Source: Vitrella brassicaformis (lineage: Eukaryota > Sar > Vitrellaceae). Taken from it: a stretch of DNA of 64,000 nt. The notes beneath the pieces are model-generated. The model made no database searches and was not told where the DNA came from. It saw nothing but the letters and a program-made list of their open reading frames with translations. Position numbers and translations under genes: made by a program. Below, in pieces: positions 12,435 to 24,643 of the stretch; the first letter of the stretch is position 1, and each line of letters opens with the position of its first letter. The stretch is taken from the NCBI GenBank assembly GCA_001179505.1, contig CDMY01000185.1, positions 2,412 to 66,411 on the forward strand, in the 5' to 3' direction.

Positions 12435-12711
12435 CTCCGAGAAGAGGAGTGTGTCGAGCCGCCGCCAAGGGAGATCGGCGCAGGAAGGTGACCAAGCTGA
12501 CAGTCTCCGCACCCAGCAGCGGCTTTCTGGTGTTTTCAACGCTCCCTGTGACGTGGTCGATCCACGTGTTCATTCTTCAAACCCTAGCCCTGGACCCTGT
12601 CGACTTTTCCCTCCTCAGTTGCGAAGATCTACCCCCTCTGTCTACTTTCCTCATGTCGTCACGCCGCCCGGGGATCTTACCGCCGCTGTACGTGAATTTC
12701 ACATATCCCCA
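12435..12711. promoter_or_regulatory. Divergent promoter with telo-box
   Basis: This 277-bp spacer separates the start codons of endoplasmin (-) and the first small secreted paralog (+). It contains AAACCCTAG at 12579-12587, the same core as at other gene starts in this window. A promoter role is inferred from position. Confidence 0.45.
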
Positions 12712-13644
12712 ATGATGGCTCGTGTCCTCGTTGCGCCCCTCATCCCCCTGCTGCTCGCCTCACATGGAGTGCTGTGCCAGGCACAGGTGACGGCGGCGGA
12801 CGGGCAGGAGCTTGAGGAAGCCGGACAGAGCTTGCGAGGCTCCGCCAGCCCCACCCCGACGGTTCCGCCGGCCGTCAAGCAAAAAGAGTGCCGCGTCCTC
12901 GACAGATTCAATGCGACCATCGAGCCGGGCGACTATCGGAAGATCTCCATCGATCTGGTACGAAGTAGGTTGGAAAACTGACACTTCCATCATGTGCAGC
13001 CTCTTCTTTCTCTTGCCCTTCAGGATGAGCTGCGGACGACGACTTCTGCAGACGTAGATGTTGTTATCGCTTCCAATGCTCTCCGCGGCGATGGTGACCT
13101 TTTCACATTTGTGGACGGGTAAAGAGATGGAGAGATACGCACACACACACACTGCTGCACAAGCGCGTGCCTCCTTGCAGCGAAACATGGGGGGAGTCGC
13201 TTCAACCGTCGTGTCCACTTGAAGATGGCTATGGGCTCTGTCGGCGTCGCATTTTATGAGGGCTCTTTCTCTCTGCTGGAGGCATATATTGTCCCGTTCG
13301 GCAATGAAACCGCCATGATGGTACGTTTTGAATGCCTGATGAATGACGGCCGCCTTGATGGGGTTTCTTGTGTGTGCAGGATGTGATAGTGTACGCGACG
13401 GATGAGGAGTGCGAGCCCTCGGTGTCCATCAGCTTGGCAGGGTGTGCCAACCCGATCTACCCTGGAAGTGGATGGATACCCTCCCCTCTATCCTGCGCTT
13501 TTTGCCCTATCGCTGGCGCTCGGCCCGGCCCAGATAAAGGTGGGTCTCTCGGAAGGAACAGAATGCAACACAAACAAAAGGCTGTTGTCTTCTGTCACAG
13601 GTGGGTTTGAGCAACCAGACAGAGGCCCAGACACACCCAGGTGA
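12712..13644 (+). pseudogene. Small secreted paralog A, frameshifted
   Basis: Exons homologous to paralogs at 14174 and 36671: 12712-12957, 13024-13118, 13181-13320, 13380-13539 and 13601-13644. The signal peptide is intact (VLVAPLIPLLLASHGVLC). Exons 1, 2, 4 and 5 keep the family phases. Exon 3 is 140 nt instead of the 163 nt found in both paralogs, a 23-nt deletion after the SCPLEDG motif. The frame therefore runs to a TGA at 13257-13259, and the conserved AYIVPFG motif is in another frame. Either the gene is a pseudogene, makes a truncated product of about 140 residues, or the assembly lacks bases here. Exon 4 (DVIVYATDEECEPSVSI) is almost identical to paralog B, so the copy is recent. Confidence 0.7.
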
Positions 13645-14173
13645 TGAGGGGGAATCGGTGAATGGCGCACCCAGCTGCAGTGCAGATGGGGTGCCCTCTA
13701 TCGGCTGTCTGTCCATCGGCTGTCTTGTCTGTGTCTTGTCTTTCCTGTGTCGCAAGTCATATCGCGTAATGTGATTCCCTTCCCTCCTCTCTCTCGTGAG
13801 GCCATTCTTTGTGTATGCTGTGGGAGTTAAGGGCGGTCAATCTGTCCGTCCTGCCTGAGGATTGCCTGTTTGATGTATGCGGCCTCCCTGCCTGTCTGCC
13901 AGTGTGCCTGCCTGTCTGGCATGTACGTTTCTGTTTGTGCTGATCTAGTGAGAATGAGAATGCGTGGGCCTCGACAGACTTGTTGCTGTCATGGCTGATT
14001 TGATTGAGTGAGCGGATGGCGTCAGTCAATTGAGAATCGACTGACTGCCTCTGATAATAAGACTCCCGGGAACAACGAACGGTTGCTCTTCCGTTTACAT
14101 TTACCGTACGTGCCGGTGGCCGTCGCTGATAGGACAGCTCGGAGCTGCCTTTAGTAACAGTGGAGTCCCCGAG
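13645..14173. other. Spacer between tandem secreted paralogs
   Basis: About 530 bp between paralog A and paralog B. It contains CTGC/CTGT microsatellites (13880-13930). No exon was seen; it presumably holds the promoter of paralog B. Confidence 0.4.
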
Positions 14174-15185
14174 ATGGCTCGTGTCGTCGTGTCCCTCATC
14201 TCCCTGTTGCTGGCCTTCAATGGAGTGATCTGCCAGGCCCAGCTGGCCACGGTGGACGTCGACAGGCAGGAGCTCGAGGACACCATCCAACGACTGCGAG
14301 AAGGGTTCCTGGCACCCGTGCAGAGTAAGCAGGAGCTTGAGGTATCCGCCGAAGCAAGTCCCGCCAACGGCAGTCCCACATCGACGCTTCCGCTAGCCGT
14401 CAAGCAAGAAGAGTGCCACGTCCTCGAGAGGTTCAATGCGACCATACAGCCGGGCGACTATCGGAAGATTTCCATCGATCTGGTAAGACCAGACGAGAGG
14501 TCAGGCAGCCGACGCGTCCAGCATCTGCACCTTCTTCTCGCCGTTGTTTCTTCAGAATCAGCTCCGCAGTGATGGCTTTGTTGGGGTGGTTGTCGCGTCG
14601 AATTCGCTTCGTGGCGACGCAGACATCTTCACCTTCCTTGACAGGTGAGCGTGGGGCGAGAGATGCACTTACATATCGACCACGTGCTCGTGCAGGGAAA
14701 AGAGGCACAAGTCGCTTGAACCATCGTGTTTTCCTGAACCGGGCCATGCTGATGATTTTGAGGACTATGCCGGCTTCTACCTGGCTTCTCTTTCCATCGT
14801 CGACCACACTCTTCTGGAGGCCTATATCGTGCCGTTCGGCAGCGACCCCGCCGAAGTGGTACGATGCGAATGCCTGATGGCCACTGACGGCCACTCTGAT
14901 GGGATTGCTATTGCTGCAGGATGTGATAGTGTACGCGACGGATGAGGAGTGCGAGCCCTCGGTGTCCATCACCTTGACAGGGTGTGCCGACCCGATCTAC
15001 CCTGGAAGTGGATGGGAGCCTGCTGAACTTGGGCCTGACGAGAATGCTGGCGCTCGGCCCGGCCCAGATAAACGTGGGTCTCTCGGAAGGAACAGAATGC
15101 AACACAAACAAAAGGCGTGTTCTTCCTGTTTACTTTCACAGGTGGCTTTGAGCAGCCAGACAGAGGCCCAGACAGAGACCGGTGA
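14174..15185 (+). CDS. Small secreted paralog B
   Basis: Five exons join in phase: 14174-14482, 14556-14644, 14696-14858, 14920-15073 and 15142-15185, giving 252 residues. The N-terminus MARVVVSLISLLLAFNGVICQAQ is a signal peptide by eye. A Glu/Gln-rich helix (ELEDTIQRLREGF) follows. Shared family blocks come next: CHVLERFNATIQPGDYRKISIDL, an ASNSLRGDADIFTFLD segment, EPSCF, LLEAYIVPFG and YPGSGW. No known domain was recognised. The protein is likely exported or held in the secretory pathway. Intron 4 begins with a block of about 38 nt shared with paralogs A and C. If that intron is retained, translation would continue through it, so the C-terminus has two possible forms. Confidence 0.75.
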
Positions 15186-16658
15186 TAAGGTGACACGCAG
15201 CTGCAGTGCTGGTGTCCGCTTTGCTCATGCGGCCGGGCAATAGACATTTGTATCTGTGATTTTTTCCTGTTGGCCGTCCAAAATGGTGAGTGTCTCTGTT
15301 CTCTGGGTTCACTTGTGCTCTGTGCTTGATTAGATTTGGGGTGCTAGCGTTCATGGCAGATGCATTTGATTCTTATCCTTCACTGGTGTGTGTCTGTGGT
15401 TTTGCTTTGACGGAGGGAGGGAGGGAGCCAGAGCGGCCGAGGGTTTTGTTGTGTGAATGCAATTAAGGCTGCCTGTCTGTGTGCATCATGCCCGTGTGCT
15501 TGATTTGCGTATGTGTGTACAGTACGCTGTATAGTCGTAGATTTGAGACAAGAGCGGAATTGTTTTGACGTGCTGTTGTTTCGACACTCATGGTTTATGC
15601 GCACATGCATGCACATGCAACACAAGGCGCCATCCACACGATGGCAAGTTGTCCACATGAAGGGACGAACGAATCGGGGTCAACGTCAACCATCCATCGA
15701 CAACAGAAAGGCACGACGACTGGGGTAGGGAGGGGCCAGTCGTCCAGGTGACCTCTACCGAACGACCGAACGACTGGCCCCTAAAAAATCATCATCACTG
15801 TCGCCACGCGCTTCATGCACCATCGCAGCGTCCTCATTATGTGTCCGTATTCGCCACATGTGTTTCACACAACTCAGGCAAAAACTCTCTCTACCGTCGG
15901 TGAAAGTTTTGTTGTTTTGCTGCATTCACGTGTGTGTGTGTAAGGGCCGACCTACCAGCCGTCCAGCCAGCGCAGAAAGGAGTGTTACTGTACACGGCTC
16001 GCTCACTCAGTCACTCAATCACTCGTTTACCATCAACGACCGACTCACTCATGTCATGAGAAGAAAATCGCTCCGCTCCCTCATGTGCACCGCTCTCCCC
16101 TCTTTCTCTCCTGTCTGTGTGTGTGTGTGTGTGTGTAGGTATGCACATGGATGCACGACTGCACTGCACTACGGGCGGCGCCCGTCCACCCACCCAGCCA
16201 CTCATACATCCTTGCCCCCCCCTCCACCCTCCAACGTGCGATGGTTGTCTTCTCTTCCTGGCCCGCCCTCTCGGCTTTCTTGACTGCACGTGCTCGTTCG
16301 CCTCTCGAGCCGCCGACAGCACAAGGTCGAAAGCGCAAGAGGAACACGAGGGCGTGCAGAGAAGAAAGCCATGAGAGCGACAGCTCACATCCATCCATCC
16401 ATCCATGAGCCCAGATCGGCACACAGTCTACGTCTTACACCGCACAGACACTCACACAAACGATCCCACCCACACGCGCAACCAAGACGCCAGGCAGCCA
16501 GCCAGCCGTCCAGCCGGCGCTCGTCTTCGAGACGAGCGTGAAAATTGCACCAGGCCGGGCCAGGCTGGCTGGGCCACACCACACCACACCCACACCACAT
16601 CCGCGACAAAAACAAAAAGAGAGAATTCAAGGCAGGCAGCCCATCGGGAGTGAGGGAG
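15186..16658. other. Intergenic region with long inverted repeat
   Basis: About 1.5 kb between paralog B (+) and the 3' end of glycine dehydrogenase (-). It contains a perfect 13-bp inverted repeat (15731-15743 / 15770-15782), TG tracts near 16110-16137 and CATCC repeats at 16390. No exon was supported. Confidence 0.5.
15731..15782. repeat. 13-bp perfect inverted repeat
   Basis: AGGGGCCAGTCGT at 15731-15743 pairs fully with ACGACTGGCCCCT at 15770-15782 around a 26-nt loop, followed by CTAAAAAATC. The loop itself contains two CGAACGAC-like repeats. It lies between convergent genes. Confidence 0.6.
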
Positions 16659-17607
16659 TTAGTTGGAGTAGTCGGAGACATCGCCGCAGGAGCAGACGAG
16701 GTTCTTCTCGCCAAAGGGGTTATTGACGCGTCCGACGGTGGGCCAGAACTTGCCCCTCATGTGCACCCAGGGGGCGGGGAAGGCGCCGACCTCTCGAGAG
16801 TATGGCCGGTTCCAGTCGCTGCTGCACACCTCCTTCTGCGTGTGGGGCGCGTTCTTGATCGGATTGTTGTCTTGCGGCTGATGGAGGCAGCCAGGCGACA
16901 CACACACACACACACAGGGGTATGCAGCCGTCCGTCATGAGACCTCTATAGGTCGGCCTCAGTGGGTGGATTGTCTTGCTTACCCATTCGCCGGATTCGA
17001 TTTTGCCGATTTCCTCGCGGATCATGATCATGGCGTCGCAAAACCGATCCAGCTCAGCCCTGCACACAAGCACAGACACAGACCACGGCTCATCTCGAGT
17101 CTGTCGGGGGTCGCTGGGTGCTTCTTTTTACTCACTGGTTCTCTGATTCGGTTGGTTCGATCATGAGGGCTGATGGGACGGGCCAGCTCATGGTGGGCGC
17201 GTGGAAGCCGTAGTCCATCAGACGCTTCGCGACGTCCTCCTGCACACACATCGACACACGCACATAGAAGCGGATGAGTGGGTCTTTGTTTATGGCTGAG
17301 TGCGTGTGTCTCCGCGGCTGACCTCAACGATGCCGCATGACTTTTTGAACGGCTCGACGTCGAGGATGAACTCGTGCGCACACCTGCCCTTGGCACCGGC
17401 GAACTTGATGTTGAAGTGGGGCTTCAGCCGAGTCATCATGTAGTTGGCATTCAATATCGCCATCTGACACACACACGCATCGCATGGCCAAGCCACACCA
17501 CACGCCACACGCCACACACATGCATTCCCCCTCTCCCTCTCTGTCCTGTGCTGTGTTGTGTGAGGTCAACCCACCTCTGCGGACGCTTTGAGGCCCTGCG
17601 CGCCGAG

Positions 17608-17640
<33 letters not shown>

Positions 17641-20594
17641 CATGGCCGAGCCCCACGGGGCGCCCGTCACCTGAGGCCCCCTCTCCACCGTCCCAACCGG
17701 CACGATGCAGTGGCCGGGCAGGAAAGGCGCCAGGTGCTTCCTCACACCTGATGTCGTTAGACACACAATACACACAGAGAGAGAGAGAGAGAGATGTGTG
17801 TCGGTTTCGGTTAGAGCGTTGTGAGTGTCTGTGCGCACCGATTGGTCCGACGCCCGGCCCGCCGCCTCCGTGAGGGATGGCGAATGTCTTGTGCAGATTC
17901 AGGTGGCACACGTCTGCACATTCTCACACACAAACACGCAAACAGCGATTACAAATATCACATTCGTGTGTGGGCACACCACACCCATCGTGTGGGATGG
18001 GATGAGATGTGTGAAGTGCATGGCACGCACCTGCCCCAATGATGCCCGGGGAGGTCAGCCCCAGCTGCGCATTCATGTTTGCGCCGTCCATATAGACCTG
18101 CCCCCCGTTGTCGTGCACAATCTGGCATATCCTCACAATCTCCTCCTCAAACACGCCATGCGTCGAGGGGTACGTCACCATCAGCGCGCTCAGGTCCTCG
18201 GAGTGCTCCTTGGCCACGGCCTCCAGCTGGGCCACGTCGACGTTACCCTGCTTGTCAGAGTCGATGGCCTTGATGCGCATGCCGGCCATGACGGCTGAGG
18301 CCGGGTTGGTGCCGTGGGCGCTCTTGGGGATGATGCACACGTCACGGTGGCCCTCGCCGATGGACTCCTGGTACTTGCGGATGGCTAGGAGACCCGTGTA
18401 CTCGCCCGTCGCGCCACTATTCGGCTGCAATGAGACTGCGTCAAAACCTGCACACACACACGAGAGAGAGAGAGAGAGGGAGACAGAGAGGGAGGGAGGG
18501 AGAAGGGGACTGGTGCTGTGTGGTGTAGTTTGCGGCTCGTCCGCTGACCGGTGATGGTGCAGAGGTATTTGCTGAGCTCGAAGATCATCTGTCGGTAGCC
18601 CTTGGTCTGCTCGGGCGGCGAGAAGGGGTGCATGTTGGCGAACTCGTTCCACAGGATGGGCTCCATGCTGCTGGCGGGGTTGAGCTTCATGGTGCAGGAC
18701 CCCAGGGAGATCATGCTCGTGTTGAGGGCCAGGTCCTTGTTCTCCAGGTACTTCATGTAGCGCATCATCTCGGTCTCCGTCTGGATGAGGTTGAAGATCT
18801 GCTGCGTCATGAAGGACGACTTGCGCGCGAAGGCCGCCGGCATCTCGCCGGTGACGTTCTTGGACAGCTCGGAGGGGTCCACCTTGACGGGCTGGCCGTA
18901 CCTGGCGAGGGCGAACCCCTCGAGCAGCGTGTCGACGTCCGCGACGGTATGGGTCTCATCGAAGGCGACACCGACCATTGTGGGGCCCATCGAACGGATG
19001 TTCATCTGGCGAGACCTGCATACACACACACACACACACAGAATACGGCACAGCACATGGCTGGGTGTGTGGGGGGAGGGGGGGGGGTGCGTGTGCCTGA
19101 CAAACTGACCTCATGATTTCGACCATGACGTCGGTCGACACGGGGGCGATGTCGACTGTGAGGGTGTCGAAGAAGTTCTCGCCGTTGATCGTCGTGTAAC
19201 CCATGCTCTCGATGCCACGCTGGAACCTGACACAGACACACACACACACACACACGATGCACAGGTATGCGCAAATCGACATCTCTGTGTGAGTCTCTCT
19301 CTGTGCACACCACCCACCTCTGTGCGAGTCCGTGGACGCGCCTTGCGATGTCCTTGAGCCCCTCCGGCCCATGGTAAATGGCGTACATGGCGGCGATGTT
19401 GGCCAGCAGCGCCTGGGACGTGCACACATTGCTGGTCGCCTTGTCCTTGCGGATGTGCTGCTCCCTCGTCTGCAGCGCCATCCTCAGCGCCCTGTCCCCC
19501 CTCTCGTCTATCGATATCCCGATGATCCGCCCGGGCATCCGACGCATGTTCTCCTTGCGCGTCGCGAAGAAGGCCGCGTGCGGACCGCCGAACCCCATGG
19601 GCACACCGAACCGCTGCGTCGTGCCGAACACGACGTCTGCACCGAACTCGCCAGGGGGTGTGGCGAGGGTGAGTGCGAGAGGGTCGGATGAGACGACGAG
19701 CTGTGCGCCGTGTGCATGGAGGGCGTCTGCGACGCCCCTGAAGTCCTCAAGGGTGCCGGTGGTGTCGGGGTACTGGACGAGTGCGCCGCAGACGGACTGC
19801 TTTGAGAAGTTGAAGTCGTGATGGTCGCCGACGATGAGCTTCATGCCGATGGGCTCGGCGCGTGTCTTCATGACCTCGATGATCTGGGGATGGGTGCGGT
19901 CGCTGACAAGGAAGACGTTCTTGGTCGGCTTGGCGCCCGTCGACCGGAAGACCATCGTCATGGCCTCGGCACCCGCCGTCGCCTCGTCCAGCAGCGACGC
20001 GTTGGCGATCTCCATGCCGGTCAGTTCCACAACCATTGTCTGGTAGTTGAGCAGCGACTCGAGCCGCCCCTGGCTGATCTCTGCCTGGTACGGGGTGTAG
20101 GCGGTGTACCAGGTGGGATTGGTGACGAGGCAGCGCTTGATGACGGGCGGCAGGATGTTGTGGTGGTAGCCCATGCCGATGAAGGACTTGTGGACGACGT
20201 TCTGCCTGGCGATCTTGTCGAGCAGGGTGCTCATGACCGTCTCGCTCTGCGTCGCCTCGTGCAGGTTGAGCTTATCCTTCCGCCGAATGCTCGCCGGCAC
20301 CGTCTGCTCTATCAGCTCCTCAATCGAAGACACGCCCAGCACCTTGAGCATGTCAGCCACCTCGGTGCCGTCAGGGCCGATGTGTCGACGCAGAAAGGTG
20401 TCAGAGGGGCGCAGAAAGGATGGCACCGACACATCACTGCTGCTGCTGCTACTACTGCTGGTGCTGGTGCTGGGGGAAGAGGCTGCTGACGAGAAGTGTT
20501 GGACAGCAATGCGGCGATGCTGTGAGGAGGGGGGTAGCTTGGCTGCCCTCGCACACACGCATCCTGCCAGCCGCCTCGATGCAACGGCCCTCAT
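16659..20594 (-). CDS. GLDC: Glycine dehydrogenase (decarboxylating), P-protein
   Basis: Ten phase-consistent exons give 1021 residues: 20594-19318, 19226-19110, 19015-18549, 18447-18031, 17913-17839, 17747-17575, 17463-17323, 17239-17136, 17059-16984 and 16877-16659. The product is the PLP-dependent P-protein of the glycine cleavage system; it decarboxylates glycine and passes the aminomethyl group to H-protein lipoamide in mitochondria. The Arg/Ser-rich start ([19 protein letters not shown]) looks like a transit peptide, which decided this start over an upstream in-frame ATG at 20786. Family signatures include [58 protein letters not shown] and [16 protein letters not shown]. The PLP-binding Lys is near residue 768. 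Length and order match the full eukaryotic enzyme. Confidence 0.97.
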
Positions 20595-20937
20595 GGTCTC
20601 ACCGATATGTCCGCCCTCAGCGAAGTACCACAGCAGTACCACAGCTGGCGGATACGACGAACGTGTGTTCTGGAAACGCTGATTAAGAGAAGAGTCCAGT
20701 GGAGCTGCGCGTGAAATCCATCGGAAAGGGTCGCAGGGGAAGCGGCTCAAGTACAAGTATTGCTCAAGTATTGCCTCGAGCAGCAAAGCAGCCGCTCAGT
20801 TCATTAAAGTAACCACTGGATGTAACGTTGTGTCGACGTTGGGGTGTTCGGAGCGCCGCCGCGGGAGTGTGGCCGAGAGTATGGCTATGGCGCGCGAGTG
20901 CACCCAGGGTGAGGGAGCCTCAGGGAGGGCCGGCAGA
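20595..20937. promoter_or_regulatory. Divergent spacer GLDC / kinase-like gene
   Basis: About 340 bp between two divergent start codons. The kinase-like frame stays open upstream to 20830, so its start could lie within this interval. No telo-box was seen. Confidence 0.35.
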
Positions 20938-23476
20938 ATGAATGGAAGATTGAAAGGCCTGCATCCCTCCCTGCTGTCTGCCATTTACACTGCAGGCACT
21001 CTCAGACTGCAGATGAAGGCGCCATATGAGCAGCTCGATGAACAAACCGAGCACCGCACCGCCCAGGCAGTGGTACGAGGGTTTGCACGAGTTGATCAAG
21101 CGAGGAGGAAGGCAACGGGCCCTCCCTCTGTGTCTGTGGTGATTGCAGATGTGGCTCATGGCACACAGGGGTTTCAAGCTCGACTTCTTGGTGACCCCAC
21201 GCCGTGGCCGGTTCGGCACCGTCGTGGCGATGAGGGACTCCGACGGTCGGCGGTGGGCGGTGAAGCTCATGTCCCACAGCGAAACAGACGCCAACGCACA
21301 AGTGGTACGCTCACACGCTCTAAGGCAGCAATGTTAATCAACACACACACACGCACAGGGAGGGTACTTGGATGTGTGTGTGTGTCAGGTCAACGGGTGG
21401 TTTCGCGCGGGCAACGACCTGTGGATCGAGGACTGCCAGCAGCGCGCCAGCCAGCCCTACCCGATACAGCCACCGCCCACCATTGTCCGGTGCCGAGCCG
21501 TCTACCACATCCCGGGGCCGTATACGACGCTCGGGGGCGAGCGAGTTGAGGGCGTCACGGCGTATCAGCTGGAGTGGATCGACCGTAAGCAGGCCACCCA
21601 CCACATTTAAGGGTGGATTGCATGACTTTCGGCTCTCTCTGTCGGTGTTTATTGTTGTGTGTTTGCAGGGACTTTGCACGAGTTGAGGGGCCCCCTGTCT
21701 GAGGCAGCCCTGACCGCCATAGCCGAGGGGGTCGTTCGGGCGGTCGGCTACCTGGGGCTGTGTGGGCTCATCCACGGCGACATACACGTGCGTACTCGTA
21801 CCTATGTGTATCACACACTCACTGACTCGCACCTGTGTGTGTGTGTGCAGGCCGGGAACATCGGAGTGCGGGTACGTCAGGCGGTCAACCCCACCACCAC
21901 CACCAGCACCACCACCAGCAGCGCCGCTCGCGACAGAAAGATCCGCGACGGCGACGGCGACAGCGATGAGTACGAGGCCGTGTTGCTCGATCTTGACCGA
22001 CTCCACAGGGAGAACGGCAAGGATCGCTTCAGCTTCCCCGAGATCAACAACGCCCTCGCGCCACACGGACAGGAGCAGCAGCCGCGGCCCGGCATGCTCT
22101 CTCACGGCCGAGACATGTACGATGCCGTCCACTGGCTCATCCAATCACTCAAGCGGCTTGACGCACCGCGGCGCCTAACCGCCGTCTTCGAGGACGTCCT
22201 GGCCATCAGTGAGAGGCAGCCCGCTGTGTGCTTATCTCAGGTGGGTAAGTCGGCACATAGACCACTCAAACAGGCAACGCCTGCCCACCTGCATACGTGT
22301 GATGTGGTGTGTATGTGTGTGTGTGTGTGTGTGCGTGTTGGATGACCAAACAGATACTGTCGAAGCTTCGAGCGTTGCGCAAGTCGACGAAGGCTCCCCC
22401 CAAGCCGTCAGCTGCCGCGTGTGGCACTGAGAACCGGAAGACGCCCCCTCTCTCGCCGCCCTCGCTGCGGCTGCCGGGCCATTTCACGCCGCAGCTCGAC
22501 CCGACCCGCCCCACCATCTGCAACACCCGAGGGGCCCCCCCAGCACCACTAGTAGGACATCTGGCCGACCGCCACAACACACACCGCCCCCCTGGAGGCG
22601 TCATCGCGCCTCCCATTCCCCCATACCCGCACACGTCGCTGCCGGTGTGCAGCTCTCTCGTTATGGTGGTGCTCGTTTGCAGCCGACACACAGGGACGGC
22701 CCTGGTTTCGCTGTTAGCGGTGCTGTTCCCCCCTTCGCCCCTACCCCGCTGTGTCCTGCCTGCTCGCCCCCATTGCCCCACACCAACACACGCCCACCAC
22801 CAGCAGCAGCGGCACCAGCAATGATGCCTTACCCGCCGCTCTGCGCGCAATACGGCAAGAGCCCAGCTACTCACCACCACTACAACAGAGGCGGGACACG
22901 CCCACCAAGTCCACCACCTATGAAGGCGCAGCAGGGTGCCAGGCTGAGGAGGGGACAGCAGAGGGCGGCTGAAGCGGCGCGAGAGGCGGCGGAGGGGGCC
23001 CGCAAGCTGGCGCAGCAGATACGGGAGGAGCAAAGGCAGTGGGAGGAGGCGTCGCAGGTGCGCGCGGACACGCACAGACGGCCGTATTTCTCTCCTTTGT
23101 GGTTGTCTTCATGTGTCTGCGGTGCGGTGTTGTGTGCGATTTCCTGCAGGCACCCGCAGTACCTGTCCCCTACCGTCCGCCACTGCAAGGGCACCCACAC
23201 GCACAAGCTGCGGCTCCAGCACCGCGACAACCACAGCCGCCCCCGATGGCGGCGATTCATCCGCCGCCCATGATGCCGGTGCCACCGATGGCACTGATAC
23301 CGCCCGTTCATGTGCCCGGGATGGGGCATGGTCCGTGCCTCCGAGCACCCCCACCTGTCCCCGGGATGCTGCCATTACCACCACACCACCACCACTATGG
23401 CGTCCCAACACCACCACAGGAGAGCGAAGCAGCAGCGGGCTGGAGGTGGTTCTTGGGGCTTTTCCGCCGGGGATGA
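20938..23476 (+). CDS. Divergent protein kinase-like protein
   Basis: Eight exons join in phase: 20938-21072, 21149-21304, 21389-21584, 21669-21787, 21851-22240, 22354-22551, 22653-23057 and 23150-23476, giving 641 residues. A short Gly-rich loop (RRGRFGTVV, residues 63-71) is followed by AVK with Lys84. HGDIHAGN (198-205) replaces the usual HRDxxxxN catalytic loop, and LLDLD near 248-251 may stand for DFG. This pattern suits an atypical kinase or aminoglycoside-phosphotransferase-like fold. Residues beyond about 335 are low complexity: Pro-rich, a Gln/Arg/Ala-rich helix (AAEAAREAAEGARKL), then Pro/His/Met repeats. Several introns end in TG repeats plus CAG. Activity and substrate are unknown. 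The start is uncertain because in-frame ATGs also exist at 20830 and 20884. Confidence 0.7.
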
Positions 23477-23858
23477 GTGGGTGGCGAGAAAGGGCGCATT
23501 TCGGGGACATACAGAGAGGTGACGTATACCGGATGGTTATCTTGGATGCCTGCCTGCCTGCGTCAGCCCGATGTGTGTGTGAGTGATTCTCTTTCTTTTT
23601 TTGGTCTGTCCTGTCTGTCCATCGCATTTAAGTCTGTCCGTCGGTCGTCGAGTCTGCTGTGGATGGATCGATGAATCGTTTGAGTAGGTGCTCACATGCC
23701 TTCCGTCTGTCCGTCTGGCTGTCTGTCTGCTGTCTGGCTACTTGGTGGGTGCCGTGTGGCGTCACGTCAGCCATGCACAAAGGGCCGCGCACCATCGCCT
23801 TTTTCTTTTTCAATTTCGTTTGATGGCCATTGCTTATCGTCTCAGTCTCTTTTCAAAA

Positions 23859-24069
23859 GTAGCTGACACTGGCTGCCTCTGTCCTTGGTCGTTTTATGTT
23901 AGTTCCAAGTCTGCAGCCGACACGGGCTGCCTACAGCTGTCTGTCTTTTTCCTGCAGCTGCGTTTTTCCTGTTCCTGTACGGTTAAACTCTGCTTTCAGT
24001 AGCAGCTGACGCGGCTGCCGTGTTTGTCCGTCTGTTGCTTTCATTTTAAGGCAGCTGATACTGGCTGCC
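23859..24069. repeat. Four short hairpin-capable repeats
   Basis: A motif of about 19 nt recurs at 23859-23876, 23912-23931, 24001-24019 and 24050-24069. Each copy has the form GCAGCTGA-C-CTGGCTGC with variations, so the GCAGC/GGCAGC and GCTGC/GCTGCC arms can pair. The copies are separated by T-rich stretches of 30-70 nt. Confidence 0.5.
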
Positions 24070-24643
24070 ATCCATCCATCCATCCATCCGCCTTTTTCCC
24101 ATTACTTTTTCTCGATCGTCTCACTCGCCTCGCTACGTGGCCTTTGGTGTTGTGGCCCGCCCTTCTGAACATGTGCTGTGCGCTTTGTTGTCGAGTACCC
24201 ACCCCACCGATGACGTCACACGAGCGGGCACCCGCCGATCACAAATCACGCACACACACACACACACACGGAGAGTTGGACAGCCGGCCGGAAAGGCGAG
24301 CATGCATGGCTTCCGGTGGGGTGGATGTGGTGCCGTCTGGGTGCGTCGTACTCTCCGTTGACTGGCTGCGATGTGCGCTGCTTGCTCGGTCGCTGTCTGG
24401 CTTGCGGTGTGTGCAATGCATACTGACATGGTTCGACTGGCTGCGTATACCCCTCCCTCTCCCTAGCTCTAGGCGGCTGCCGTGGGTGTGGTGAAGGCTG
24501 GCACGTGCGAAGCACCTCTGCCACTCGTACATTCACGCCTGTGGCACAACGACATCGTTTACACACAAACACACACACACACACCTATGTGATTTGTCAG
24601 TCGTGTGTTGCGCCTGTGACGGAGAGGGGGGGGGGGGGGGGGG

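Noticed and set aside
13645-14173. Extra exon joining paralogs A and B into one gene
   Set aside because: B has its own signal peptide and start at 14174, and A has a family-type terminal exon ending at 13644.
18628-20489. Long plus-strand ORFs opposite GLDC
   Set aside because: Antisense shadows of a GC-rich coding gene; no known protein features.
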